Below, piece after piece: positions 18,127-26,784 of a stretch of DNA of 41,042 bases. The stretch lies in contig JAKYXN010000047.1 of NCBI GenBank assembly GCA_022538095.1, forward strand, positions 1-41,042, given 5' to 3'. A program made the translations under genes and the position numbers. The DNA comes from Puniceicoccaceae bacterium K14. Lineage in GTDB: Bacteria > Verrucomicrobiota > Verrucomicrobiia > Opitutales > Opitutaceae. The first letter of the stretch is position 1; each line of letters begins with the position of its first letter. The notes beneath the pieces are model-generated. The model did not search any database, was not told the DNA's origin, and saw nothing but the letters and a program-made list of their open reading frames with translations.

Positions 18127-20366
18127 TGAAACGATCAACTACAAGGTTTATTTGCTGGAGCGTTTTATTTGTGGTAACTCCTCTTGGCAGCTTCGGCCAG
18201 CGCGGTCCTTATGATATTGAAGATCGCGAAGTTGATGCGAAGGGAAGCGCGGGTGATGGGCATGAAGCTGGTGCTAAGGACGATTCGGAACCGCAAACGC
18301 AAAGCGGGGAGTCTTCCCAATCTCAATCACCTAGCGAGGACACTACGCCTCCTGATTCCCCGTCAGAGAGCAAAGAATCGGCTGAGAGCCGTGCTGCGAA
18401 GCAAATCGAAATTCAAGCAAAAGCTCTAGAGGCTTCGCTAGAAAAACTTGATTCGAAGAGCAAAGAAGCTGAAGCGGATTCAAGCGATGAAGCGAAAGCT
18501 GTATCGGCTGCGGAAGCCGCAGAAGAGGTCGCTGAAAATGCGGAGAAAATGGGGGCTGGTGCTGCTTCCGAGAGCAAAGAGGAACTTGAAGAGGCGTTAG
18601 AGAGTGCGGGTGCTGCCGCTCAAGAGGCGATGACCGAGAAGGTTGAGGAACTTGAGAAGATGGTCAACGAAGCATTGCAGGATCCGGAGGGAAAAGGCCT
18701 CACCGAAAAGCAAAAAAAGCAGCTTGAAGAGACCGCTGAGGGACTCGAATCGCTGCAGGCGGAGTTGGAAAATCAGCAAGGAGAACCAACCAGCCCTCAA
18801 AAAGCGGCCGAACAGGCTGAAGAATTAAGCGAGCTTGCTAAAGCAAGCTCTGAAGCGCTCGACAAAAAGAGTGCCGAAGAAAAAGCGAGAAATTCTGAAA
18901 AGGAATTCTCTTCTATGGAGAGTAGTTTACACGAGCTGCAGAAAGCGATGGATGAAAGTCAAAGTGGGTCGGCCGGAGCGGAGCAGAAGCTAAAAAGGGC
19001 GTCTCAACAGCTGCAGAAGCAAGCGGAGCAGATGTCAGGTGATCCTGAATCCGATTCTGATCCCAGTGATTCGGCTGAGTCTCAGGCTGAAAAAGCAGCG
19101 GAGGCTGCTTCTAAAGCAATGGAGAAAGAGCTTGAAGCATTGGAGAAAGCGATCGATGGCCATACTGGAGAACGAGAGGAACAAGATCCGAAAACGAAAA
19201 AAGCTTTGGAGGAATTAAAGAAGGAGGTTTCTGATTTAAAGAAAGAGGTTTCTCAGACTCCGCCATCTGCAGAGAATGCTGAGACGCTTCAAAAGCAAGC
19301 GGAGACAGCGAAGGACTTGGCCGATAAGGTTCAAAAAGCCATGACGGGGCAGACATCGTCCGAAGAGATGGAGCAAGCGGAATCCGAAGCGATCGAATCG
19401 GAGCAGGCCGAAGAGAATTCAGAAGTTTCCGACTTAGCGGAAATGATGGAGGAGATGAAGAATTCTAAGAGCGAGTTAATGAAGGAGCGGATGGCGGAGA
19501 AAGCTATGCAGCAGGCAAGTGAAATGATGAACAAGCCAATGCCTTCTAATTTCGATCAACAATCGACCGAGCAACAGATGCAGCAGGCGGCAGAGGCATC
19601 CTCTGAAGCCATGCAGCAGTCGATGCAGAATATGCAATCGCAGCTGCAACAACAACAGCAACAGATGCAACAGCAATCGGAGACTTTACAGGAGATGGAA
19701 CAGTCATCCGAAACGCAGGAAATGGTACAGCAAGCTAACGAGACGTTACAGGAGCAGTCTCAAAAAATGCAGAACCTGCAGCAACAGGCTCAAGAGCTTA
19801 AGGCACAGATGCAGCAGACCCCGCCGACCTCAGAAAATATGGAGCAAATTGCTAAGCAAGCCCAGCAAGCGAGCAGGATTTCGGAGCAAGCTCAGGCCGC
19901 TCAGCAGCAAGCTCAGCAGGAGATGTCTCAGATGTCGCAGGAGATGGCTCAAGAAGCGCAAAACCAACTTGAGGAAATGGAAGAGGCTTTGGAGCAGCAT
20001 GCTCAGGAGATTGAAAATCGTCCCAATGCGACGTCGAGTGCTCGTGAGGAGACTGCTGCTATGCAGGAAAAAGTAGAGCAATTGAAACAGGAGGCAGCGA
20101 CCATGCAGCCATCGAGCTCAAATATTTCTGAAGTTGCGGAGCATGCTCGTAAAGTCAGTCAACTTGCTCTCCAGGTACCGAATATCAGTTCGCATCGATT
20201 AAAGACTGCCGCTATCTATCAGATTGAAACTGAAAAAACTAAGACGACTGCACGCTCAGAAGTTTATCAGGGACAAAATCTACTTGATTGGGAAGTGTCC
20301 GATTCTGAGCTGTTGGGCGAAACCCCCGAGGGCTTAATCGAAGAGGAAGAAGTGGAGGAATGGTGA
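18126..20366 (+). CDS. Very large Gln/Glu/Met-rich exported coiled-coil protein
   Basis: The 746-residue product has a signal peptide (about 1-24, GSFGQ), a disordered Ser/Glu/Gln stretch (about 30-95), and then some 560 residues of almost pure helix-forming sequence. Early coils are rich in Glu, Ala and Lys. The part at about 455-660 is rich in Gln and Met (for example MQQSMQNMQSQLQQQQQQ). Heptad hydrophobic spacing suggests a long parallel fibre of several hundred angstroms, long enough to span a periplasm. The C-terminus has a short non-coiled part and a very acidic end (EEEEVEEW). Codon use is biased by repeats, so similarity searches will give low-complexity hits. It sits just upstream of the channel gene. 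Confidence 0.8.
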   Translation: MKRSTTRFICWSVLFVVTPLGSFGQRGPYDIEDREVDAKGSAGDGHEAGAKDDSEPQTQSGESSQSQSPSEDTTPPDSPSESKESAESRAAKQIEIQAKALEASLEKLDSKSKEAEADSSDEAKAVSAAEAAEEVAENAEKMGAGAASESKEELEEALESAGAAAQEAMTEKVEELEKMVNEALQDPEGKGLTEKQKKQLEETAEGLESLQAELENQQGEPTSPQKAAEQAEELSELAKASSEALDKKSAEEKARNSEKEFSSMESSLHELQKAMDESQSGSAGAEQKLKRASQQLQKQAEQMSGDPESDSDPSDSAESQAEKAAEAASKAMEKELEALEKAIDGHTGEREEQDPKTKKALEELKKEVSDLKKEVSQTPPSAENAETLQKQAETAKDLADKVQKAMTGQTSSEEMEQAESEAIESEQAEENSEVSDLAEMMEEMKNSKSELMKERMAEKAMQQASEMMNKPMPSNFDQQSTEQQMQQAAEASSEAMQQSMQNMQSQLQQQQQQMQQQSETLQEMEQSSETQEMVQQANETLQEQSQKMQNLQQQAQELKAQMQQTPPTSENMEQIAKQAQQASRISEQAQAAQQQAQQEMSQMSQEMAQEAQNQLEEMEEALEQHAQEIENRPNATSSAREETAAMQEKVEQLKQEAATMQPSSSNISEVAEHARKVSQLALQVPNISSHRLKTAAIYQIETEKTKTTARSEVYQGQNLLDWEVSDSELLGETPEGLIEEEEVEEW

Positions 20367-20370
20367 GAAG

Positions 20371-21387
20371 ATGAAGGTTTTATTTAAGATATTTGATTTT
20401 CAAATACGATTCTTGGAACTATTTTGTTTGATAGTAGGGGGTGTTTTCGCATTGGATCTTCGTGCAGATGATTTGGTGAATGTGAGTGCCATTGCTAAAC
20501 GTCTTAGTCTTGCTGACACAAAGAGCGAAGGAGCGTGGATGGAGCCTATGGCTCAGATATCTGATGGTTCTGAAGGTTCGATGACATGGCGTATGGGTGA
20601 CATCGATAATTTTGGTCAAACCTGGCGGATTGCTCATAATCCATTTAGTGGAGAGATAGCATCTCGCCTCGAAAAAGGTGTGATTCCAGAAGCGGCCTTA
20701 GAAAAACTCCCAAAAGGTGTGGACGAGGAGTCTTATATTCTAGGGCTGGCGGTTAGTGGCGGAGAACTCGACGGCGTAACAGATTCTGTTTTCAATCAGA
20801 GCTTAGCTGAGACTAGCCCTTCGAGTTTCGAGCTCCAACTGCCGCTGGATGGATTTTCTCGAACTGTGGAGAGGCTTGTCTTACAGTTCTACCTAGTAAG
20901 CTCTGGTCAGAGTGAGGACCAGAATGAATGGGCCGTATCAGTAAACGGCAAATCTCTCCCCGAGCTTGGACGTCTCATCAGCCTCACTAAAATGAGGCCG
21001 CGGCAGGGGTACCTCTTTTCCTACCAGATCGATGCGAACCACATTGACCCTGATAACCCGATTATTTCCATTCAGTTGGGGTTCGACGATAGGCGTTCAC
21101 ACACGGAGTTCGCTTTGGACTTCATCAAAGTCATCGCTGATTGCGATACCCCGAATTTCGACGGGGTTGTTCACGGAATCGTTCGTTCTAGTGGAAGTGC
21201 TCGTCCGGTGCCGAGTGTTTTGGTGAGTTGCCAAGGAAAAACGATCCGAACAGATGAAGGTGGCACTTTTCGATTCGATAGCATCTCCGCTGGCCAAGCC
21301 TACGTTTGTGTCGATGGAGACCTGGATAATTTCAAGACCATCAGCGTTTTTGATGGTGATACTCTAAAATTATACTTCGCAAAATAA
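20371..21387 (+). CDS. Exported protein with carboxypeptidase-regulatory-like domain
   Basis: 338 residues with an N-terminal signal (about 1-29, through a hydrophobic LFCLIVGGVFALDL segment). The central part (about 60-265) is rich in beta strands and resembles carbohydrate-binding jelly-roll modules in texture ('WRIAHNPFSG', 'LVLQFYLVSSGQ', 'YQIDANHIDPDNPIISIQLG'), but I cannot name a family. Residues about 267-338 fit a carboxypeptidase-regulatory-like fold: 'GVVHGIVRSSGSARPVPSVLVSCQGKTIRTDEGGTFRFDSI'. Such folds are common in surface and outer-membrane proteins. It starts four bases after the preceding stop region with a weak GAGAAG ribosome site. Confidence 0.78.
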   Translation: MKVLFKIFDFQIRFLELFCLIVGGVFALDLRADDLVNVSAIAKRLSLADTKSEGAWMEPMAQISDGSEGSMTWRMGDIDNFGQTWRIAHNPFSGEIASRLEKGVIPEAALEKLPKGVDEESYILGLAVSGGELDGVTDSVFNQSLAETSPSSFELQLPLDGFSRTVERLVLQFYLVSSGQSEDQNEWAVSVNGKSLPELGRLISLTKMRPRQGYLFSYQIDANHIDPDNPIISIQLGFDDRRSHTEFALDFIKVIADCDTPNFDGVVHGIVRSSGSARPVPSVLVSCQGKTIRTDEGGTFRFDSISAGQAYVCVDGDLDNFKTISVFDGDTLKLYFAK

Positions 21388-21392
21388 GACCA

Positions 21393-22268
21393 ATGACAGC
21401 AAACTCCTCTAGCAGGCCTACTCGCAAGAAGTTCCCATTTTCTTTCGAGAATTTTTTAACCATCTTTGCCTTCATCTTTGCATATGGGCTGATCGAAGCT
21501 ATTTACCGGTTTATCGTGAATCCGCGGGTAGAGTTGTTTTATGCAAAAGACAGCAGTCCGGGAGCGACTTCGACTTGGATAATACTTGATGGCTACGAGC
21601 AGCAGTTGACCTTGGTGCTGTTTTTCTTGTCCTTGTCTATTTTGTTCTATAAATTCATACTCGTTTTTAGAGAACGAAATATGCTTACGGTTGACGTAAT
21701 TGGCCTAGGTAAAGGCAGTTTAATTCACCGTGAGGAGGCCAGCGTATTTGCCCTTGGAATGGAGGAAAATTTGCCAGCGGATATGCCGCCTCCCTTGTCA
21801 TTCGCGTTTCCAAGCCTGAAAAACTCTCTAGTGTTTCGAGCCTTTCGCAAAGGTTTGGATCGTTTTAACGATACTCGAGAAAGAGAGACAAATGAGGATA
21901 AAGATGACCTAGGCGATGTTCGAGAGGAAATTTCTCAAACGATTAGTAATGTTTGTGAAAGCGAGCTTAGCAAGCTGGAGTCGCAACTTGCGATGATTAA
22001 CTATATCGCATGGGCCATTCCCTCGGTAGGCTTTATAGGAACGGTTCGCGGTATCGGTGCTGCTCTTGCCAAAGCGGATATGGTCGGGCAAGAAGGTGGA
22101 TTGGGCGAAGTGACAGGAGCCTTGGGATTAGCGTTTAATTCTACTCTTGTTTCGTTGCTCGTCAGTATGGTCCTGATGTTTCTCATCTATGTTCTGAAAC
22201 GTATGCAGGAAGGCTTGGTTATGGAGTCTGAAGAATACTGCCAGGAACGTCTGCTAAGCCACATCTAA
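21393..22268 (+). CDS. MotA/TolQ/ExbB-family proton channel protein
   Basis: The 291-residue inner-membrane protein has four helices: about 20-42, 71-92, 204-225 and 240-267. A cytoplasmic domain of about 110 residues lies between helices two and three, larger than the matching loop of simple ExbB. The diagnostic segment is AIPSVGFIGTVRGIGAALA followed by LGEVTGALGLAFNSTLVSLLVSMV. This matches the ExbB/TolQ/MotA signature (GLLGTV.G...AF and L..AL..T..GL..A). These proteins form proton- or sodium-driven motors with a single-helix ExbD/MotB-type partner carrying a membrane Asp. No classic ExbD lies in the window. The two downstream von Willebrand proteins, each with one helix and a conserved Asp at its start, are the obvious candidates. 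Confidence 0.92.
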   Translation: MTANSSSRPTRKKFPFSFENFLTIFAFIFAYGLIEAIYRFIVNPRVELFYAKDSSPGATSTWIILDGYEQQLTLVLFFLSLSILFYKFILVFRERNMLTVDVIGLGKGSLIHREEASVFALGMEENLPADMPPPLSFAFPSLKNSLVFRAFRKGLDRFNDTRERETNEDKDDLGDVREEISQTISNVCESELSKLESQLAMINYIAWAIPSVGFIGTVRGIGAALAKADMVGQEGGLGEVTGALGLAFNSTLVSLLVSMVLMFLIYVLKRMQEGLVMESEEYCQERLLSHI

Positions 22269-22276
22269 CATCCTGT

Positions 22277-23776
22277 ATGAAGTATTTGGGGATAGATTTG
22301 AGTGATGCTAATGTATCTCTCGCCTTATGGGATCGTGCAGCTGCTTCACAATTTGAAGTGCGGACTCAACCGCCGTTGCGGCCTATTGTAACTGCGGTTA
22401 AAAAAAATAGTCCTATTACAGGGAAATCTGCATTTGAACTGATTGCTAGCAAACCTAAGTCTGTTTGTTTACAAATTCTATCGGGTAAGCCCAATGAGTC
22501 GGTTGAAGAAGGAGACGAGGTCAAAGGCAGCAAGGCAGACCAATTGGCGATATTTTTACAGATGCTATTCAAGCAAGAGAAGATCTTGCTTCAGGATTTT
22601 AAGTCTGTCGGAGTTGTGGTGGATGATTGGCTCGATCCAGTGTGGTTGCCTGTCATTTCTGACATACTCGAACGGGCGGGCGTAGATGAGAGCGTATTCT
22701 TTTCTCGGCAAGCTCTAGCCGCGACAATTCATTTGCAACACACAGGAGAAAATGAAAAGGATGTTTGTTCTCTGGATACTGGTTTTATGGGTGCAGTATC
22801 GCGACGATTCAAAGCTGATGGGGAAAAGGTTGGTCCTGTAGATGACGCAGAGGTTATTACATGGAATCTGGTGGCGGAGTATTCTGGGCTACTCAAGAAT
22901 GTACTAGCTGCGATTCGAAAGCATTTTCGTTTGGATTTGCGACGAGCGGATCCAGATGCCGTCATAGGTTTGCTTGATGACCTTTCTTTGGCCCTTCTAG
23001 ACTCTTTGGGCTCCTTCAACGTCCGGAAATTTGTTGCCGATTCTGATTCTGAACTTATCCAACTTAAAACGCTTTTGTTGGAATCTGCATTGGGAAATCA
23101 GCTTATGAAAATGCAGAGCTTTACGAAAGATGATTCGGACGAGTTTGTCGTGACTGGTCTCAGTGGAGCAGTCGCACTTACAGTGAATCTCGGAGGGAAT
23201 GAGCCGTCGTTTGTGTCTGGAGCGGATTTGGCTAGGAATGCATCAGTAGCGGCCTCTTGGATTGTTGATCAAAAATTAGGCTGTAGCGATCGATTGGAGA
23301 CAATACCATTCGCAGCACTAAGGCCACGTGCCCAAAAGAATAGTATTATGCCGGAGCCATTGGTAGAGCCCGAAGCCTTGGTAAATACAGCGAAAGTGCA
23401 AGGCAACCCACGTAGTTTTGGCGAAGTGTTTACTTCTGAATCAAAGTGGGTTTGTCCCGAAGCGGCTAGCAAAGTATTATTTCAAGGATGGCTTTTTGAT
23501 TTTTCGACCTCGAGTTTTAGGGTCCGCTCTGGGAGTGATGCTGTAGTTGGAGAACTTGTGATTGGCTCAGAGTTTGTCGATTACGAAGGAGAGCTACTTA
23601 GCTTTTCTTACCAAAATGGAAAATCGTATTTGGAGCCTTTGACGAATCGGCTCCGGTTTCTGCGAAATTTGAAGAGAGTGAATACGAAGGTCGAGGTGTT
23701 CGTAGGGGACATCGTGGAGATCGAGAATACGCGTGTATTGTTTATGTTAACTCAGGATACATTTTTAAACCGTTAA
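22277..23776 (+). CDS. Degenerate Hsp70/actin-fold protein with C-terminal FHA-like domain
   Basis: 499 residues, no signal peptide, cytoplasmic. The start MKYLGIDLSDANVSLALWD mirrors the phosphate-1 motif of Hsp70 (GIDLGTTNS.VA). Further matches in order are ITGKSAFELIASKP, VVVDDWLDPVWLPVISDILERAGV (Hsp70: '..VPA.F.D.QR.AT.DA...AGL'), ALAATIHLQ...CSLDTGF (phosphate-2 area) and DEFVVTGLSGAV (adenosine motif). Key glycines of phosphate-1 and phosphate-2 are changed, so ATP use is doubtful. The last 100 residues (ELVIGSE...LLSFSYQNGKSYLEP...VEVFVGDIVEIENTRVLFML) have the strand order of an FHA-like beta sandwich. I infer a cytoplasmic regulator or assembly chaperone of the adjacent channel. The assignment is by motif order, not computed. 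Confidence 0.7.
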   Translation: MKYLGIDLSDANVSLALWDRAAASQFEVRTQPPLRPIVTAVKKNSPITGKSAFELIASKPKSVCLQILSGKPNESVEEGDEVKGSKADQLAIFLQMLFKQEKILLQDFKSVGVVVDDWLDPVWLPVISDILERAGVDESVFFSRQALAATIHLQHTGENEKDVCSLDTGFMGAVSRRFKADGEKVGPVDDAEVITWNLVAEYSGLLKNVLAAIRKHFRLDLRRADPDAVIGLLDDLSLALLDSLGSFNVRKFVADSDSELIQLKTLLLESALGNQLMKMQSFTKDDSDEFVVTGLSGAVALTVNLGGNEPSFVSGADLARNASVAASWIVDQKLGCSDRLETIPFAALRPRAQKNSIMPEPLVEPEALVNTAKVQGNPRSFGEVFTSESKWVCPEAASKVLFQGWLFDFSTSSFRVRSGSDAVVGELVIGSEFVDYEGELLSFSYQNGKSYLEPLTNRLRFLRNLKRVNTKVEVFVGDIVEIENTRVLFMLTQDTFLNR

Positions 23777-23803
23777 TACATAGTTTGCTGAAATAAATAA
23801 TTT

Positions 23804-24919
23804 ATGAAAGCTAGGAAAAAAGAAGAAGGCGACATATTTGGTCTTTCATTTATGGACTGCATTTGCTGCGGTTTTGGAGCGGTGATATTAATGTTTATTC
23901 TCACTACAGGCGAGAATTCAGAAGAAGTGAGTGAGGCTAAGGACAGGTTGAATGTCGCAATTCAAGGAACTCAAAACAAACTCAAAAGCGAAGAGGAGTC
24001 ATTGGCGAAGATCGAAGCAGAGATTGCTTCTCTTGAGGGAGATCTAGGAGAAATTCAGTCAGCCCTAGAAAATGCTGACAAAGAAAAGATAGAAGCTGAA
24101 GAAGAATTAGCTGCTGCAATAGAGACGAAGAGTAAGCAATCGGAGGAACTTAAGGAGTTGTTGGAAAAGGAGCAAGGGATGTCAAAAGAGATTGCTGCAA
24201 TTAAGCAGGAGATTGCTAGTATGTCTGATGGTGCAACTGGATCTACCGGTAAAGCGGTTTCTCCCTTTCAGGGAGACGGACGCCGCCACTACTTGACTGG
24301 TATGAAAGTCGATGGCGAGAGGGTTGCTATTTTAGTGGATACCTCCTCTAGCATGTTGAGCGAGTCGATTAGCGGGGTTGCTCAATTTCGTGGAGTAACT
24401 GATCCCAGTAAGATTTCATCGCGTAAATGGACTCGAGTTTTGGATACAGTTGATTGGTTGATGGCTACCAATGAATCCAAGTATTATCAAGTAGTGACTT
24501 ACAATCAAAATGCTCAGTTTCTTTTGCCGAAATCTGCAGGGGATTGGATTCCGACTAACGATCCTCCTATCGCGGAGGATGTTTCCGAAGCAATGTGGGG
24601 AACCTTGCCTGAGGGTGGCTCGAATCTAGAGGAAGCAATACGCTTGGTCTCAGAGCTCTCACCCAAGCCGGATAACGTTTTTGTGATCACCGATAGTTTG
24701 CCTACACATTCTAGTGGAGTAACTGGACTGAAAGTAAGTGCTGTTGAACGAGTCTCACATTTTCAAGGAGCCTATAGAAAAGCTGTGACGAATAGTTTTC
24801 CGATGAACATCATTTTGTTTCCACTTGATGGAGACTTTAATGCTCCTGGATTGTATTGGAAATTAGCGGATGCGACTCAAGGTTCGCTTTTTACGCCTTC
24901 TCCAAACTGGCCCAATTAA
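23804..24919 (+). CDS. Membrane-anchored von Willebrand factor A protein 1, possible ExbD-like stator
   Basis: The 371-residue product has a short basic/acidic cytoplasmic start and one membrane helix (about 13-34) with the motif LSFMDCICCGFGAVIL, including Asp18 and a CICC cluster. A coiled coil follows (about 38-141), then a von Willebrand A domain (about 160-371) with a metal site DTSSS (Asp179) and a downstream VFVITDS strand. The layout (one N-terminal helix with Asp near the start, then a periplasmic domain) copies ExbD/TolR/MotB. The channel gene lies two genes upstream. I infer that it is the rotating or stator partner, with the von Willebrand domain replacing the usual peptidoglycan- or receptor-binding domain. 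It is a paralogue of the next gene. Confidence 0.87.
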   Translation: MKARKKEEGDIFGLSFMDCICCGFGAVILMFILTTGENSEEVSEAKDRLNVAIQGTQNKLKSEEESLAKIEAEIASLEGDLGEIQSALENADKEKIEAEEELAAAIETKSKQSEELKELLEKEQGMSKEIAAIKQEIASMSDGATGSTGKAVSPFQGDGRRHYLTGMKVDGERVAILVDTSSSMLSESISGVAQFRGVTDPSKISSRKWTRVLDTVDWLMATNESKYYQVVTYNQNAQFLLPKSAGDWIPTNDPPIAEDVSEAMWGTLPEGGSNLEEAIRLVSELSPKPDNVFVITDSLPTHSSGVTGLKVSAVERVSHFQGAYRKAVTNSFPMNIILFPLDGDFNAPGLYWKLADATQGSLFTPSPNWPN

Positions 24920-24925
24920 TACACG

Positions 24926-26035
24926 ATGAAAACAAGAGCGAAGAAGCAACTTAATATCTTTAGCCTGTCTTTCATGGACTGTATCTGCTGCGGTTTCGGT
25001 GCTGTTATTCTCCTTTTCGTACTTAACGAGGGATCTACCATTGGTGCAATGGGGGAGGTTTACGAGACTAGTCAGGAGGAGGAGGACGCTATGAATGAAA
25101 AGCGAGCAGAAATAATGATTAATACGCTCAAAGCCAAGATGAAGCGCGATCTTATCAAGCAGGAAATTGCGAAAACGAAAAAAAAACTTCAGGCTGTTGA
25201 CCAGGAAGTCGCTACATTGTACAATGGTGCTTCAGAAGTAATGAATAGGGTTCCCGATCTATCCCAAGCTGCAACTTCTGTTGAGGGGATGAGTAAGCAA
25301 CTTCACGAAGCGAAGCAAGAGCTGGAGAAGAAGCGGTCTATTCCGAAAGCGTGGAATGCCGACCTCGTCGGCGGAATCCCTGCTGATAGTAAATATGTTA
25401 TTTTCATTATCGATACGTCAGGAAGTATGACAGCTGCTGAGTATCGGATGCTGGATACTATTAAGGACAAATTGCGTGACGTCCTGGCTATGTATCCAGA
25501 AGCTGAGGGGTTTCAGATTTTAAGCTCAGACGGAGCTTATATGTTGGATAAAAGAATGGCTTCCAATCGAAGGCAGGCATATAACAATCAAGCGTGGGGG
25601 AGTCTCTTGTTTGGTGGACAACCATCGATTCCTCCTGTTCGCGGAAAAAGTCAGTTCGCCGGTAAGTGGGTCACGCCGAATCAAAAAGGGCGTCAGTTAA
25701 TTTTTGATACATTCATCGAATACGTACAAATGGGAGTCCCTTGTCAAAGCAGCCCTCGTCGCGGATTGGAGGAGGCCTTTAGCTCTTACTCTAGCGGAGG
25801 GGAAGAGATCTCGATCTTTGTTTTTGGGGATGACTGGGGTGATGACATCGACCAGATGGTCAAACTGATTGACGGATATAATACAAAAGGAAATTTTCGT
25901 ATACATGGCGTCGGTTTTCCTTCGATTCTGACTCGGAGTAACAAACTTGACAGCAACGGCTCTTTTCAGTTCGCGAACGCTTTACGCTGGTTGTCTGAAG
26001 AAAATGGAGGAGCCTTCATTGGCACTTCTCGCTAA
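24926..26035 (+). CDS. Membrane-anchored von Willebrand factor A protein 2, paralogue of the previous gene
   Basis: 369 residues with the same architecture: a helix at about 13-34 containing the identical 16-residue motif LSFMDCICCGFGAVIL with Asp18, a coiled coil (about 48-140) and a von Willebrand A domain (about 150-369). The metal-ion-dependent adhesion site is DTSGS (Asp163). Outside the anchor and the metal site the two proteins are clearly different, so they diverged long ago and probably form a heteromeric pair. An alternative reading is that the helices only anchor a surface adhesin. It starts six bases after the previous stop. Confidence 0.87.
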   Translation: MKTRAKKQLNIFSLSFMDCICCGFGAVILLFVLNEGSTIGAMGEVYETSQEEEDAMNEKRAEIMINTLKAKMKRDLIKQEIAKTKKKLQAVDQEVATLYNGASEVMNRVPDLSQAATSVEGMSKQLHEAKQELEKKRSIPKAWNADLVGGIPADSKYVIFIIDTSGSMTAAEYRMLDTIKDKLRDVLAMYPEAEGFQILSSDGAYMLDKRMASNRRQAYNNQAWGSLLFGGQPSIPPVRGKSQFAGKWVTPNQKGRQLIFDTFIEYVQMGVPCQSSPRRGLEEAFSSYSSGGEEISIFVFGDDWGDDIDQMVKLIDGYNTKGNFRIHGVGFPSILTRSNKLDSNGSFQFANALRWLSEENGGAFIGTSR

Positions 26036-26054
26036 CTTTGCAATAAAGGTATAA

Positions 26055-26744
26055 ATGGAGAGAGCGGATAAAGAAAAACAGTTTTGGACTTTGTCGAACC
26101 ATTATCAAACGTCTTTTAGGCGGCTGAGAGCTTTGCGTCAGGAAGTACTGCTTGAAACCGAGATTACGCGTTCGTCGGCTCCAAACAAAGTGAGCAAAGG
26201 AGGTGTGAATTTGCTCCACTGGATTGTTTTTCTTTTTGTTGCTGCGTCCGTTGCAGGTGGAGGCTATTTTGCATATTATAATTTTATGGGTGAGGGAGCC
26301 GTCTCTCGAAAATCAGCGACACTTCCAACGCTGCCACAATTTCAAGGTAATCGTATAGATGGAGACACCGGATTAGAAACTCCGTTTTATTCCTCGACCC
26401 TTACAGGTCGAACCGTGGCGCTATTGTTTTGGGGAAGTGATAGCAAATCGATAGACTGGTTAAAGGCTATGCGAAATCATTCTGACAGTGGGGTGCTTTC
26501 TGGCTCCAATGCTGTGATTGTTTGCGTATTTGTCGGTCAGGATCGCGACCAGGCAATGAAGCTTGTTCGGCGATATGGAAGCGATAAGCTCATAGTTCTT
26601 GATGATAGCGACGCAGAAAACGTAAGTAGAGCATTCGGTGAACCAAGTATACCAGCATTATTTGCTTATGATGCTTTTGGTCGCCAAGTAGGAGACGAAC
26701 TTTTTCCGGAGCAGGTTGAGATGGCTTTCTCGCTTAGCCAGTAA
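26055..26744 (+). CDS. Membrane-anchored thioredoxin-fold protein lacking the CxxC motif
   Basis: 229 residues: a cytoplasmic N-terminus of about 52 residues, one helix (about 53-77) and an extracytoplasmic thioredoxin-like domain (about 95-229). The fold is recognised from TGRTVALLFWGSDSKSIDWL (the 'vlv.FWA.WC..C' strand and helix), then VIVCVFVGQD and the cis-proline strand PSIPALFAYD (Pro200). In place of CxxC stands GSDSKS, so it cannot act as a disulfide oxidoreductase; a binding or scaffolding role is more likely. It is the last gene of the operon, 20 bases after the second von Willebrand gene and convergent with the CsgG-family gene. Confidence 0.8.
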   Translation: MERADKEKQFWTLSNHYQTSFRRLRALRQEVLLETEITRSSAPNKVSKGGVNLLHWIVFLFVAASVAGGGYFAYYNFMGEGAVSRKSATLPTLPQFQGNRIDGDTGLETPFYSSTLTGRTVALLFWGSDSKSIDWLKAMRNHSDSGVLSGSNAVIVCVFVGQDRDQAMKLVRRYGSDKLIVLDDSDAENVSRAFGEPSIPALFAYDAFGRQVGDELFPEQVEMAFSLSQ

Positions 26745-26784
26745 TCAGCTTATCTTATTTAACGAAGAAGTTGAGAGCTGCGTT

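Noticed and set aside
11810-26744. Zorya-type anti-phage system (MotA/MotB-like ZorA/ZorB)
   Set aside because: No OmpA-like peptidoglycan domain, helicase or EH-signature gene is present; the partner proteins are von Willebrand and export proteins.
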